Source of the DNA: Lutimonas saemankumensis
GTDB taxonomy: Bacteria > Bacteroidota > Bacteroidia > Flavobacteriales > Flavobacteriaceae
DNA length: 64,000 nt
Assembly: GCF_020171465.1 (NCBI RefSeq)
Contig: NZ_JAIUZR010000004.1
Span: forward strand, 894,947 to 958,946
Direction: 5' to 3'
The position numbers and the translations under genes were made by a program. Positions 36,501 through 46,271 of this stretch are shown here, piece after piece; the first letter of the stretch is position 1, and the number at the start of each line of letters is the position of its first letter. The notes under the pieces are model-generated. The model was not told the DNA's origin. It searched no databases and saw only the letters and a list, made by a program, of their open reading frames with translations.

Positions 36501-37613
36501 TCAATCGGGCATCAGACGAACAATTCCCAGCTGCTCCACTGAGACATAAATATAACCGTCAGGTCCAATTTTGACTGTTCTTACACGTCCGAGGTCTTCC
36601 ATCAGTTTTTCCTCAGAAACAACTGTGTTATTTTCAAGGCGAACCAGATTTAAATATTGAAACTTAAGAGAGCCTACAAGAAGATGCCCTTTCCAGGAAG
36701 GATAGATATCGCTGTTTATAAAAGCCATTCCACTAGGCGCAATAGATGGGACCCAGTAATGAATAGGTTGTTCCATTCCGGGCATTGACGTTTTATCTGT
36801 GATTTCGCTACCGTCATAATTGATGCCGTAGGTAATCACAGGCCAGCCATAATTTTTTCCGGATTCGATGATATTAATTTCGTCCCCTCCCTGAGGCCCG
36901 TGTTCATGAATCCATATTTTTCCTGTATTCTTATGGAGAGCCATTCCCTGTGGGTTTCTGTGCCCGAAAGAATATACTGCCGCCTTAGAGCCTGGTTCGC
37001 TAACAAAGGGATTGTCAGAAGGAATACTTCCATCATCATTTAGCCGATAGATTTTTCCCCCGTCTCTGTTGATATCCTGAGGATTTACATCTCTGTTACC
37101 TCTGTCACCGACTGAAAAAAACAAATACCCTTCGTTGTCAAATTCTATTCTTGAACCGAAGTGATGGCCCCTTTTTGTGTTCGGGGTTGCTTTATAAATG
37201 ACTTCCTTGTCAATAAGATTGTTATCTTTTAATCTTGCCCTCATGATAACTGTATTCGAACCTTTATCATCGTTCTCGGTATTTCCTGAATAGGAAAAAT
37301 AGATCCAGCCATTATTCCGATAATCGGGATGCAGCTTTACATCGAGTAACCCTCCCTGATTGTTATAATAGACTTTAGGAACATTATTAATTTCGGTCCT
37401 TTCTCCATCTTTATACAGAATCATTTTCCCTTCTTGCTCAGCTATTAAAATAGAACCGTCCTCTAAAAATTCGAATCCCCAGGCAATCTCAAGATCGTCC
37501 ACAACGGTTTCAGCTCTATAGTTAAAATCATCAGCACTTTTGAATTCGGTGTTCTTTTGGCATTGGATAAAAAAAGCAGATAAAAAGCAAACGGTGAAGA
37601 GAATTTTTTTCAT
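36501..37613 (-). CDS. PQQ-type soluble sugar dehydrogenase (GSDH family) lipoprotein
   Basis: A 370-residue glucose/sorbosone dehydrogenase-family beta-propeller. The signal peptide ends in FFIQC, so it is probably a lipoprotein. Family motifs are visible: LAWGFEFLEDGSILIAE-like start, GHHFGSRIEFDNEGYLFFSVG, FGHRNPQGMALH and the EHGPQGGDEINIIE and GKNYGWPV stretch. Members oxidise sugars with PQQ, though many homologues have unknown substrates. It follows the TonB-dependent receptor by 31 bp and is last in a three-gene minus-strand operon. Confidence 0.9.
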   Translation of the reverse strand: MKKILFTVCFLSAFFIQCQKNTEFKSADDFNYRAETVVDDLEIAWGFEFLEDGSILIAEQEGKMILYKDGERTEINNVPKVYYNNQGGLLDVKLHPDYRNNGWIYFSYSGNTENDDKGSNTVIMRARLKDNNLIDKEVIYKATPNTKRGHHFGSRIEFDNEGYLFFSVGDRGNRDVNPQDINRDGGKIYRLNDDGSIPSDNPFVSEPGSKAAVYSFGHRNPQGMALHKNTGKIWIHEHGPQGGDEINIIESGKNYGWPVITYGINYDGSEITDKTSMPGMEQPIHYWVPSIAPSGMAFINSDIYPSWKGHLLVGSLKFQYLNLVRLENNTVVSEEKLMEDLGRVRTVKIGPDGYIYVSVEQLGIVRLMPD

Positions 37614-37644
37614 GATCGAGATTTTGACCTAAAGTTACGATTTT

Positions 37645-39930
37645 TCAGAATCTATATTGTAGTTGAACACTTGAATAATAGTTTCTTGGCAGTCCCGGAT
37701 AAAAATATCTCGGTGAACTGGAACCAAAACCAATTGCATTGATCTGAAGCATGGAAGCATATTTTTCATCAAAAACGTTATTAAGGCCCAGAGAAATTGC
37801 AAACTGAAATTGATTACCGATCCGTTTGATATAACCCGATTTTAAATTTACCACCTGGAAGGCATCTGAATAAACAGAATTATCATCGGTTATCGGTATT
37901 TGTCCGGTATACCTGTAATTAAGGTAAGTAAAGAAACCGTTCAAGGTATTCAGATGTAATTCCGTGAAGAAGATTTTATCGGGAACCCCCGTGAGGTCAT
38001 TCCCTGAATAATCCTGATCCAGATCCTGAAACTCTTCAAATTTAAAATTCTGGAAACTGAAAGAGTTTGAATGACTTAATTGGATTGATTTTTTGTCGAT
38101 GAGAAAATAGTTTAAGGCGAATTCTATGCCTTTATGCAGGGTTTTTCCGGCGTTAACCCCAACAAACTGATCATCTCCGGTTCTTCTGGGAACCAATAAG
38201 TTATCAATATCCATCGCATAAAGGGAAAGTTCATAATTAAATCTGTTTTTGAGTAATTTCCCTCGGCTTCCTATTTCATAGTTCCATCCGGTTTCGGGTT
38301 TAATATCTGTATTTATTACGCCTTCAGGTAAAAGAGTTTCTTCCAGTTTGGGGGGAGAAAAACCATGACTGACCGTGGCGAACAACATTTTATGTTTATC
38401 TGCCTGGAAGGTCAGACCAGCTTTAGGCGACACGACGAGATCAAAACTATAGGAACCGGAGGTATTGAACTCATTTTCATTGTATCTGTCTTTCAGGTCA
38501 TAACTCGTCTGATTTAGATTAAGGCCCAGATCGAGAATGAATTTTTCAGACAAATGATATTTCCCTTCAGAGAACAGATTAGAATAAAATCTGTTTTCAA
38601 CAAAATCACTTAACAGGTCTCCCTGAACACTTCCAGTTTCAGGTGGATAATCTCTGTAAAGGTTTTCATAGGTTTTAAGAAAGCTTCGGTCATTGAAGAT
38701 TTCAATTCCAACAGTCCAAAGAAGTTTTCGGTTCATTAAGTTCGAATTTTTTATATATCGGCTTCGGAGCCCGGCTGAACCAATTTTTTGATCCTGAATG
38801 TTGAATGGTCTTGCCTCATAAGAGTCAAAGTATCCCCCAAAAATACTGCTAATCAACTTTGACGTTTCACTGAAACTATGCTCCCATGAGAGACCAAGCA
38901 ACAATTTGGAGTAGTCTTCAAAACCTTTTGATCTTCCCCAGGTGAAAGCGGCTTTTTCAGGATTGTTCAAATAATCCGTTTCATTGAGAGAGCTGGGAAT
39001 ATAAGCCTTCATGTCGATAAAGTTTCCGATAACATTTAGGACATTGTTTTTATCCAGAGTATGATTGGATGAAAGCGTTAAATTGTATCTGTTGGTTTTG
39101 TTGTTTTCTCTGTATCCATCACTACTCGTGCTGGAAAAATTTATTTTAGCTGAGTTGGTTTGATTACCCAGATTTGAACTCAGTAAGAATTTTCCCAGTC
39201 CATAGGATCCAAAAGTATATGAAGATTCAATAAAAAAAGAATCGAAGGTGCCTTTTTCAGGAATCAACTGAATAGTTCCGCCCAGACCGGCACCGTATAA
39301 ACTTGATGAAGGACCTTTGATGATTTCCATTCTGGCAATACCTTCAAGTTCAAGATCCTCAAGTGTTGTTTCTCCAGATCCGTTGGTCAGCGGAATGTCC
39401 TCGTAATAAGCTCTTATCTTGCTGGTTCCAAACAGGTTCCTCGATCCAATTCCTCTGATGGTTATTCTATTGGTGTTTAGTGTTCCGCTATGCATATATA
39501 CACCCGGAGCGCTGTTTAGGATGGGTGCAAAATTTAATCCGTCATTACTCTTGATACGGCTTTCAGGGATAATTGAAATCGATGCGGATATTTTTTTTAA
39601 TTCGCTTTGAAAATGATTTGATTTAATCACTACTTCCGACAGCTCGAAAGGCTTCTCCTCTAAAATAACCAGGATAAAGCTACTTGATTCAACGATAACT
39701 TCTTTTGAGTGATAACCATTTTTACTAAAGGAATAAGCTCCGGGAACATTTATCTGAAAAAACCCGTTGATGTCTGATAAGATCGAATCCGTTTTGGAAC
39801 TATTGCAGATCAGTACTCCGTCCAGGGGTATCCTGTTGTCTTTGCTCAATATTTTGCCTTGAAATTTCTGCGCCTTGAGATCAAATGAATAGAAAAGCAA
39901 TATGATCCATATGAAGCAAAAAGTTCTCAC
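37645..39930 (-). CDS. TonB-dependent outer-membrane receptor
   Basis: A 761-residue receptor: signal peptide (to about residue 20), a CarboxypepD_reg-like domain (about 22-95), a plug (SASISIIPESRIKSNDGLNF to GPSSSLYGAGLGGTIQL) and a 22-strand-type barrel ending in the aromatic LQYRF. The size and plug resemble iron/chelate receptors more than large SusC proteins, and there is no SusD partner. The upstream M14 carboxypeptidase and downstream sugar dehydrogenase lipoprotein lie within about 30 bp on each side, so the three likely serve one uptake function. Ligand unknown. Confidence 0.93.
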   Translation of the reverse strand: MRTFCFIWIILLFYSFDLKAQKFQGKILSKDNRIPLDGVLICNSSKTDSILSDINGFFQINVPGAYSFSKNGYHSKEVIVESSSFILVILEEKPFELSEVVIKSNHFQSELKKISASISIIPESRIKSNDGLNFAPILNSAPGVYMHSGTLNTNRITIRGIGSRNLFGTSKIRAYYEDIPLTNGSGETTLEDLELEGIARMEIIKGPSSSLYGAGLGGTIQLIPEKGTFDSFFIESSYTFGSYGLGKFLLSSNLGNQTNSAKINFSSTSSDGYRENNKTNRYNLTLSSNHTLDKNNVLNVIGNFIDMKAYIPSSLNETDYLNNPEKAAFTWGRSKGFEDYSKLLLGLSWEHSFSETSKLISSIFGGYFDSYEARPFNIQDQKIGSAGLRSRYIKNSNLMNRKLLWTVGIEIFNDRSFLKTYENLYRDYPPETGSVQGDLLSDFVENRFYSNLFSEGKYHLSEKFILDLGLNLNQTSYDLKDRYNENEFNTSGSYSFDLVVSPKAGLTFQADKHKMLFATVSHGFSPPKLEETLLPEGVINTDIKPETGWNYEIGSRGKLLKNRFNYELSLYAMDIDNLLVPRRTGDDQFVGVNAGKTLHKGIEFALNYFLIDKKSIQLSHSNSFSFQNFKFEEFQDLDQDYSGNDLTGVPDKIFFTELHLNTLNGFFTYLNYRYTGQIPITDDNSVYSDAFQVVNLKSGYIKRIGNQFQFAISLGLNNVFDEKYASMLQINAIGFGSSSPRYFYPGLPRNYYSSVQLQYRF

Positions 39931-39957
39931 AATATGTATAAAATTAGAAAATTCTTT

Positions 39958-41415
39958 CTACTTGACAACTGCATTTTTAATCAGGTTTTCTCCCTTTTTC
40001 ACATGATAAATAAATCCGTTGATAATGGCATAAATTACCTCTCCTTCCTTTTCAAGAATAAGGCTGGGATTTTCCTCAAGTTTTATGGGACTTTGAGGGA
40101 TCGTGTTATTTTTAGGAATTCGAATATTTTTAACATCAATGATATTCATCGGAAAGGGAGTGAATTTTATTTCGGGGGGCATGTTTTCAATGCTTATCGC
40201 TGAATACCCCTGGCTAAGCAACGACCTGAAATCAAGTTCTTTGAATTGATCAAAATCAGAAAGAATTTTGGGATGAGTTTTTCCTATTTTGAAATCAAAC
40301 CCTTCTGCGTTCAGATTTGTGTAGCCAAAGTAATTGGATAAGTCTCCTATATCCGTCACTTCTCCCAGATAATAAAATTCGCTATGGTCCTTATTTTCAA
40401 TCTCTTTATGTTTGATTCCCAGATCAACTTTGAACTCTTGTCCGAGATATGAAAACCTCAGGTTTTCAATCTTAAGATCAAAAAATTTACGGTCATTCAT
40501 TGGGATCGAAAGATATTGATCCAGGGTTGCCGATGTATAGCTCTCGGAGGCAATAGATTCAAAAGCAGTTAAAATAGACAGAAAATTTAATTTTCGGATT
40601 TCAAGTTTTTCAGGGTCTTTGTACTGACCACCAGACTCGATCAAAATGGTACTTGTTCCCCACTTTTGAATATTGTCCCCAAAAGCACGTGGCTCAAACT
40701 CATCGTTGTACCTTGCCACTTGTCCACGAATGTATCTTTGCAACACGGTATTCATTTTTACAATGACCCTCATTGCGTTTCCTCGGGTCTCATTAATATC
40801 TTTGTTGCTGTTAAAAGCGGGTGCTAAAAACGAGATTGTAGCAGGTTTATTTGTGTTCCTGGCATTGTAAAATTTACTCTGGTCATGCAAATTGAATCCA
40901 AAATCAGGATCGATACTGTCTCTTACCGCCTTTAAAATTCTGGATTCCGGAGATTGCAGGTTGAGAGCATCTCTGTTGATATCAATGCCAATGGCATTTC
41001 TTCTGGTGAATAATTCAGCTCCGTCCGGATTTAGCATAGGGATAAAATGCACCCTGATTTTTTCGAGAATTGATCTGTTTGATTTTAAATAATTGACAAT
41101 GTCAAAAATTGCGGCGGTGGCAGTGGATTCATCACCATGCATCTGGGACCACAACAGGATTTGTGTTTCTCCGTTCCCCAGGCTGATCATTGAAATACTT
41201 CTACCTTGTACTGATTGTCCCAGTCTTGAAATTTCAATTCCTTTTTGATTGCGGAGTGAATCGATAAGAAGACTTATTTGTTCATGTTTAAACCGTCTGT
41301 TGAACAATGATTCTTCTTTGTATAATTCATAAGATTCAAACAGGTCTTTGTCAATCGATTGTCTTTGGCCCATAAGGGTCAGCGGCAATAAAACTAGAAG
41401 CAGGTATTTTATCAT
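39958..41415 (-). CDS. M14-family zinc carboxypeptidase, exported
   Basis: A 485-residue secreted metallopeptidase. The zinc site begins with HGDE in LLWSQMHGDESTATAA; a downstream His lies in FGFNLHDQ, the substrate-binding Arg in GIDINRD, and the catalytic Glu in STILIESGG. A beta-rich domain follows the peptidase (from about residue 310 on). The ATG starting MIKYLLLVLLPLTLMG was chosen since it gives a proper signal peptide; the frame runs 18 codons further upstream. It leads the operon with the TonB-dependent receptor. Confidence 0.88.
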   Translation of the reverse strand: MIKYLLLVLLPLTLMGQRQSIDKDLFESYELYKEESLFNRRFKHEQISLLIDSLRNQKGIEISRLGQSVQGRSISMISLGNGETQILLWSQMHGDESTATAAIFDIVNYLKSNRSILEKIRVHFIPMLNPDGAELFTRRNAIGIDINRDALNLQSPESRILKAVRDSIDPDFGFNLHDQSKFYNARNTNKPATISFLAPAFNSNKDINETRGNAMRVIVKMNTVLQRYIRGQVARYNDEFEPRAFGDNIQKWGTSTILIESGGQYKDPEKLEIRKLNFLSILTAFESIASESYTSATLDQYLSIPMNDRKFFDLKIENLRFSYLGQEFKVDLGIKHKEIENKDHSEFYYLGEVTDIGDLSNYFGYTNLNAEGFDFKIGKTHPKILSDFDQFKELDFRSLLSQGYSAISIENMPPEIKFTPFPMNIIDVKNIRIPKNNTIPQSPIKLEENPSLILEKEGEVIYAIINGFIYHVKKGENLIKNAVVK

Positions 41416-41759
41416 GGTAAGAGATTGCATTCCGGCTAATTTAGAGAAAATAGATTTTGAAAATATCAATATTTAAAGCTTTTTTAGAATTCTTTTCTGC
41501 CGAGTTATTTAAGAAAAGTACACTGTTAATCAATAAATTATGACCTGATTGATTTGTGCAACATGGATTTGTTAAAAATATTTTCTCTGTCCTTGACGAC
41601 TAATTTTGTCAATCTGTTGTCTTTAAGCTTAATTATCCCGAGGATTGATAAGATCTCTGGGCTTGTAATATGAAATTTTCAATTGACTTGAAATTTGATT
41701 AAGAAAGTATTAAAGAATTTTAAATCTTTAAATTCCATAACTTTACATAAAGGCGCTTT
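41416..41759. other. Intergenic region between divergent M14 and hydroxylase genes
   Basis: About 340 bp of AT-rich DNA. The only suggestive element is TAACTTTA (41738-41745), a near match to the -7 box, 15 bp before the hydroxylase start. A 36-codon ORF in it has no support. Nothing else is recognised. Confidence 0.5.
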
Positions 41760-43511
41760 ATGGGGAGAAATTATATTTCAAACAGGGTATTGGATAAACT
41801 TCCGAATCATCTAAGGGACTTCATTGTGAAACAACCCTATGATGAATATACTGCTCAAAATCAGGCTGTTTGGCGTTATGTCATGAGGAAAAATATGGAT
41901 TATTTATCCCTGGCTGCTCATGAGTCTTATATTCCAGGTTTAAAAATGGCGGGAATTTCTATTGAAGAAATACCAAGGATGGAAGGAATGAATCGTATTC
42001 TGAAAGAAATTGGCTGGGCTGCAGTTTCGGTAGATGGCTTTATTCCACCAAATGCTTTTATGGAGTTTCAGGCTTATAATACCTTGGTTGTTGCGGCTGA
42101 TATCAGAACCATTGATCATATTGAATATACCCCTGCACCGGATATTATACATGAAGCTGCCGGTCATGCTCCTATTATAGCTAACCCGGAATACGCCGAA
42201 TATTTAAGGAGATTCGGGGAAATTGGTGCCAAGGCGATATCATCTTCCAAGGATTTTGAATTATACGAAGCCATCAGACATTTATCGATAATAAAAGAAG
42301 ACCCTTCAACAAAGCAGTCAGAGATTTCAGAAGCAGAAGAACGTATAGAATTCATTGCAAAAAATATGGGTGATCCCAGTGAAATGGCGGGGATAAGAAA
42401 TATGCATTGGTGGACGGTTGAATATGGCTTGATCGGAACCATTGAAAACCCTAAAATCTATGGAGCGGGATTATTGTCATCGATTGGGGAAAGTAAATGG
42501 TGCATGAGTGAAAAAGTGAAGAAGATTCCGTATACAATAGCTGCTGCAGAGATGGAGTTTGATATCACCAAACCCCAGCCACAATTATTTGTTACGGAGG
42601 ATTTTGCTCATCTGAGTTTTGTTTTAGAAGAATATGCAAATACAATGGCCCTGAGGAATGGTGGCTTAAAAGGGGTTCAAAAACTCATAGAATCGAGGAA
42701 CTACGGGACCATTGAATTAAGTACGGGAATACAGGTCTCGGGTAAGTTTTCAGAAGTTTTTTCTGATCATAACAACAAGCCAGTTTATTTCAAAACAACT
42801 GGGCCTACCGCTCTGGCTTATAAGAACAAGGAATTAATAGGGCATGACAAGTCCTATCATTTTGAAGGTTTTGGATCTCCGGTTGGAAAGCTTCGAGGGA
42901 TTAATCTTCCAATTGAAAATATGTCTCCTACCGATCTGGAAGCCTATGGTATTTATGAAGGAAGAAAGACCTGCTTAAAATTTGAAGGAGGAGTAACTGT
43001 AGAAGGCGAAATAATTACCGGAAAGCGAAACCTTCAGGGAAAGATCATTTTGATATCTTTCAGGAACTGTAAGGTTACTTTAAAGGATGAGATTTTATTT
43101 CACCCGGATTGGGGCATCTACGATATGGCAGTAGGGGAATCCGTGATATCAGCTTTTTCAGGAATTGCTGACCCAAATTCATTTGGCCAGCAATTTGAAG
43201 TTCCTAAAGAGAAAACCCATAAAATAACATATTCGGAGAATGAACTGGCCTTGTTTGATCTGTATCAGGAGATTCGGGATTACAGAAATCAAAAGCGTAA
43301 GGATGAGAAATTTTTAAGGAGGATATTCAAGTCCGTGCAATCAGAATATCCTCATGATTGGTTATTGGCTCTGGAAATATATGAGTTGGCGGATCCGGTT
43401 CAAGACTCCATCTTACGAGATGAAATAAGCCGATATCTTGAACAAAACTTTACAGATGATTCCATCCGGCAGCTTATACTTGACGGCATGATGCTGGTCA
43501 ATAAAATCTGA
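41760..43511 (+). CDS. Long-form aromatic amino acid hydroxylase (phenylalanine 4-monooxygenase-like)
   Basis: A pterin-dependent non-haem iron hydroxylase, probably converting phenylalanine to tyrosine. The iron ligands are visible as His131 and His136 in HEAAGHAPI and Glu221 in WTVEYGL. At 583 residues it is about twice the usual bacterial enzyme; the C-terminal 250 residues (from about 330 on) are outside the catalytic core and unrecognised. No N-terminal ACT domain is present. It stands alone and converges on pyk with a 7-bp gap, so the two share no terminator that I can see. Confidence 0.9.
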   Translation: MGRNYISNRVLDKLPNHLRDFIVKQPYDEYTAQNQAVWRYVMRKNMDYLSLAAHESYIPGLKMAGISIEEIPRMEGMNRILKEIGWAAVSVDGFIPPNAFMEFQAYNTLVVAADIRTIDHIEYTPAPDIIHEAAGHAPIIANPEYAEYLRRFGEIGAKAISSSKDFELYEAIRHLSIIKEDPSTKQSEISEAEERIEFIAKNMGDPSEMAGIRNMHWWTVEYGLIGTIENPKIYGAGLLSSIGESKWCMSEKVKKIPYTIAAAEMEFDITKPQPQLFVTEDFAHLSFVLEEYANTMALRNGGLKGVQKLIESRNYGTIELSTGIQVSGKFSEVFSDHNNKPVYFKTTGPTALAYKNKELIGHDKSYHFEGFGSPVGKLRGINLPIENMSPTDLEAYGIYEGRKTCLKFEGGVTVEGEIITGKRNLQGKIILISFRNCKVTLKDEILFHPDWGIYDMAVGESVISAFSGIADPNSFGQQFEVPKEKTHKITYSENELALFDLYQEIRDYRNQKRKDEKFLRRIFKSVQSEYPHDWLLALEIYELADPVQDSILRDEISRYLEQNFTDDSIRQLILDGMMLVNKI

Positions 43512-43518
43512 AATTTAT

Positions 43519-44943
43519 TTACAATTGAGAAACTCTCAGGGTGTTTACCATTCCTTTGTCGTGAACAGGCATAGAAGTCAGATTAATTACAAATTCACCT
43601 TTACTGGCATAACCTCTTTCTAAGGTAATCTTATTAAGATCCTCTACGGTTTCATCGGTACTTACCATTTTATCATAAAACTGAGCCTTTACCCCCCAAA
43701 GTAAATTCAATTGAGCAAGAATTCTTGGATTATCAGAGAATGCAAGTATATTCGATTTTGGCCTTCTGGCTGATATCTGAAATGCGGTATACCCACTATT
43801 TGTTAAGGTTGTAATGGCAGCTGCCTCAATTTCATCAGCAAGTTTGGCGGCATTTGAGCATACAGCTTTAGAGATATAGCGCTCATTGATACAGTTTACG
43901 CCTTGAACGTAACCTTCGATCAGTTCAGAATCTTCAACGCTTACAATAATACTTCTCATTGCCTGGATCACCTCAACCGGAAATTCTCCTACAGAAGTTT
44001 CTCCTGACAACATAACAGCATCGGCGCCGTCCATAATTGAATTTGCCACATCGTTTACTTCAGCCCTGGTTGGAATCTGACTGGTAATCATGGATTCCAT
44101 CATTTGAGTTGCAATAATTACCGGTATTCTGGCTTCTTTGGCTTTTCTCACCAGCATTTTTTGAATGATAGGAACCTTCTGCATAGGGATTTCAACTCCC
44201 AGATCACCTCTGGCTACCATTAAACCATCACAATAAGAGGTCAAATGATTGATGTTGTCAACCGCTTCTGGCTTTTCAATTTTAGCGATGATTGGAATTT
44301 TATAGCTTGACTTTTCCTTGATCAGATCGCTAAGTTTTACCAGGTCTTCAGGAGTACGTACAAAAGAAAGAGCGATCCAGTCTACTTCCTGCTCGATGGC
44401 AAACAAAGCATCTTTTATATCTTTTTCTGTTAAAGCCGGCAGTGAAATTTTGGTATTTGGAAGGTTAACTCCTTTTTTTGACTTAAGCGGACCTCCTCGA
44501 AGGACTTTCACCTCAACATTAGAGTCACGGTCTGTATCAATAACCTCAAAGAGAAGTTTTCCGTCGTCTACAAGTATTTTTTCACCTTTTTCAACGTCTT
44601 TGGGAAAATTCTGATAGGTCATGAAGGCCTTTTCTTTTGTCCCGATACATTTTTCCGTAGTAAATTGAAATTCATCACCTTTATCAAGAACAACTCCTTC
44701 TTCCATAACTCCAACTCTGAGTTTCGGGCCCTGAAGGTCTGCAAGAACAGCAACGTTATAGTTATTTTCTTTATTGAGCTCACGAATAAATTTAATTCTT
44801 GTCTTTACATCTTCATAGTCAGCATGAGAAAAATTGATTCTGAATACATTCACCCCCGCGACCATCATTTCTTTAATTCGTTCTTTGGTAGACGTTGCAG
44901 GTCCTAAGGTGGCGACTATTTTCGTTTTTTTTCTTTTTTTCAT
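43519..44943 (-). CDS. pyk: Pyruvate kinase
   Basis: Makes pyruvate and ATP from phosphoenolpyruvate and ADP. The 474-residue sequence has the N-terminal KIVATLGPATST start, the catalytic Lys/Glu loop IPIIAKIEKPEAVDNI, MVARGDLGVEIP and the DGADAVMLSGETSVGEFPVE segment, then the allosteric C domain. It starts 2 bp after the IPExxxVDY gene and is translated in the same transcript. Confidence 0.98.
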   Translation of the reverse strand: MKKRKKTKIVATLGPATSTKERIKEMMVAGVNVFRINFSHADYEDVKTRIKFIRELNKENNYNVAVLADLQGPKLRVGVMEEGVVLDKGDEFQFTTEKCIGTKEKAFMTYQNFPKDVEKGEKILVDDGKLLFEVIDTDRDSNVEVKVLRGGPLKSKKGVNLPNTKISLPALTEKDIKDALFAIEQEVDWIALSFVRTPEDLVKLSDLIKEKSSYKIPIIAKIEKPEAVDNINHLTSYCDGLMVARGDLGVEIPMQKVPIIQKMLVRKAKEARIPVIIATQMMESMITSQIPTRAEVNDVANSIMDGADAVMLSGETSVGEFPVEVIQAMRSIIVSVEDSELIEGYVQGVNCINERYISKAVCSNAAKLADEIEAAAITTLTNSGYTAFQISARRPKSNILAFSDNPRILAQLNLLWGVKAQFYDKMVSTDETVEDLNKITLERGYASKGEFVINLTSMPVHDKGMVNTLRVSQL

Positions 44944-44945
44944 TC

Positions 44946-45413
44946 TTAAAAAATTAAATTATCCCTTGATTTAAGATTCATGGGATCGATAGCATAGGAA
45001 GCTATAATATTACTTATTTTATTGATGCCAAGAAGAGCTGAATTTAGCTCCATATCATCTTTTAACCCTGATATTTTTATAAAATAATCTACTTTTTTCT
45101 TTTCAGGAATCAGATAGGTTATTTTTGTTTCCTCAGGAAACAGGTTTGATCCTCCCTGAATCACATTTTCCGTGAACACATGTTTGTTAGCGATCAAGGA
45201 CCATGTTGTAAATGCCGTTTCATCTTCAAATGTATAAAGCGGGAAACTACAATTGCCAGATTTAAAATCAAGATTCTCTTTAAAGCGGCTGAGCTGAATT
45301 TCCAAGTACTGATTTAAAAAATATGCCATCCGGTAGTCTGGAAGCGTCGAGTGGATCCCAATAAGATCATAATCATGATCATACTCAAAATCAATACAAT
45401 GAATTTTTGACAC
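44946..45413 (-). CDS. IPExxxVDY family protein
   Basis: A 155-residue soluble protein of the Bacteroidota-specific IPExxxVDY family; the name-giving motif appears as IPEKKKVDYF near residue 102. It lies directly before pyk (2-bp gap) and has a good promoter upstream. Function unknown; the constant pyk neighbour hints at a link to central metabolism, which is an inference. Confidence 0.9.
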   Translation of the reverse strand: MSKIHCIDFEYDHDYDLIGIHSTLPDYRMAYFLNQYLEIQLSRFKENLDFKSGNCSFPLYTFEDETAFTTWSLIANKHVFTENVIQGGSNLFPEETKITYLIPEKKKVDYFIKISGLKDDMELNSALLGINKISNIIASYAIDPMNLKSRDNLIF

Positions 45414-45442
45414 TATAAATCAGTTTGAAACAAACATTTGTG

Positions 45443-45471
45443 CAAAAATAGAGATACTTTTGGTAAATCAA
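45443..45471 (-). promoter_or_regulatory. Promoter of the IPExxxVDY-pyk operon
   Basis: On the minus strand: TTG (-33), 18 bp, then TATTTTTG (-7), an almost ideal Bacteroidota housekeeping promoter, 30 bp before the first start codon. Confidence 0.65.
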
Positions 45472-45531
45472 CTTAAAATTTTGCGAAAACGATTGCGAAA
45501 AGTTGATATTTCCGTTTGAATAACAAAAAAA

Positions 45532-46266
45532 TTATTGTTCTATTTGAGGTTTTAGCCTGTAATAGGCTCTTTTTGAAGCAATTTCTTCGGCCTTCTTTTT
45601 TGATGTTGCCCTGCCTTTTGAGATCAATTCCTGATCTACGTGTAATTTAACACTAAAGTGTTTTAAAGTATCGTTTCCCGTGTCTTCATACACATGGTAT
45701 TTGATCTTTTTTTTATTCTTCTGACTCCATTCAATTAACACACTTTTATAGCTGGTAATTTTTCCCTCGAGCCTTTCAATATCCACATAAGGTTCAATAA
45801 CGAAGCGGAATATAAATTTTTCAGTAAACGAATATCCACGATCAGAATGAATGGCCCCAATCAAAGCTTCAAAGAGATTACCATGTATATTGTCGCCAAA
45901 ATTAGAATTCGGGATGGAACTTGCAACAAACTTGATCAGGTCAAGGTCTTTTCCCAGCTCATTTAGATGTTCCCTGCTTACAATTTTAGAGCGCATCTGA
46001 GTTAGGTAGCCCTCATCACCTGCAGGAATTTTTTTAAATAAATAATTGGCAATTACCGCTCCTAATATCGCATCGCCCAGGAACTCAAGGCGCTCATAAT
46101 TCATGGGAACCCCGGCGTCATTCATTTTTTTTAATGAGCTATGGGTAAAGGCCTCTTTGTAAAATTCAATTTTTCTTGGACGATAACCAATAATTTTTTT
46201 AATCGCCACAACAAACTCTTCATCTTTACCAGCATGAGAATTTGTTATTTTGCGAATTAAATTCAT
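45532..46266 (-). CDS. rnc: Ribonuclease III
   Basis: Cleaves double-stranded RNA in rRNA and mRNA processing. The catalytic signature ERLEFLGDAILG (residues 58-69) and the second acidic cluster (DNIHGNLFEALIGAIHSD) are intact, and a dsRNA-binding domain (about 170-240) ends the 244-residue protein. It follows fabF by 5 bp in the acpP-fabF-rnc order that is common in bacteria. Confidence 0.97.
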   Translation of the reverse strand: MNLIRKITNSHAGKDEEFVVAIKKIIGYRPRKIEFYKEAFTHSSLKKMNDAGVPMNYERLEFLGDAILGAVIANYLFKKIPAGDEGYLTQMRSKIVSREHLNELGKDLDLIKFVASSIPNSNFGDNIHGNLFEALIGAIHSDRGYSFTEKFIFRFVIEPYVDIERLEGKITSYKSVLIEWSQKNKKKIKYHVYEDTGNDTLKHFSVKLHVDQELISKGRATSKKKAEEIASKRAYYRLKPQIEQ

Positions 46267-46271
46267 TCAGA

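Noticed and set aside
41563..41673. 36-codon ORF in the gap before the hydroxylase
   Set aside because: No promoter, ribosome site or recognisable sequence; length expected by chance.
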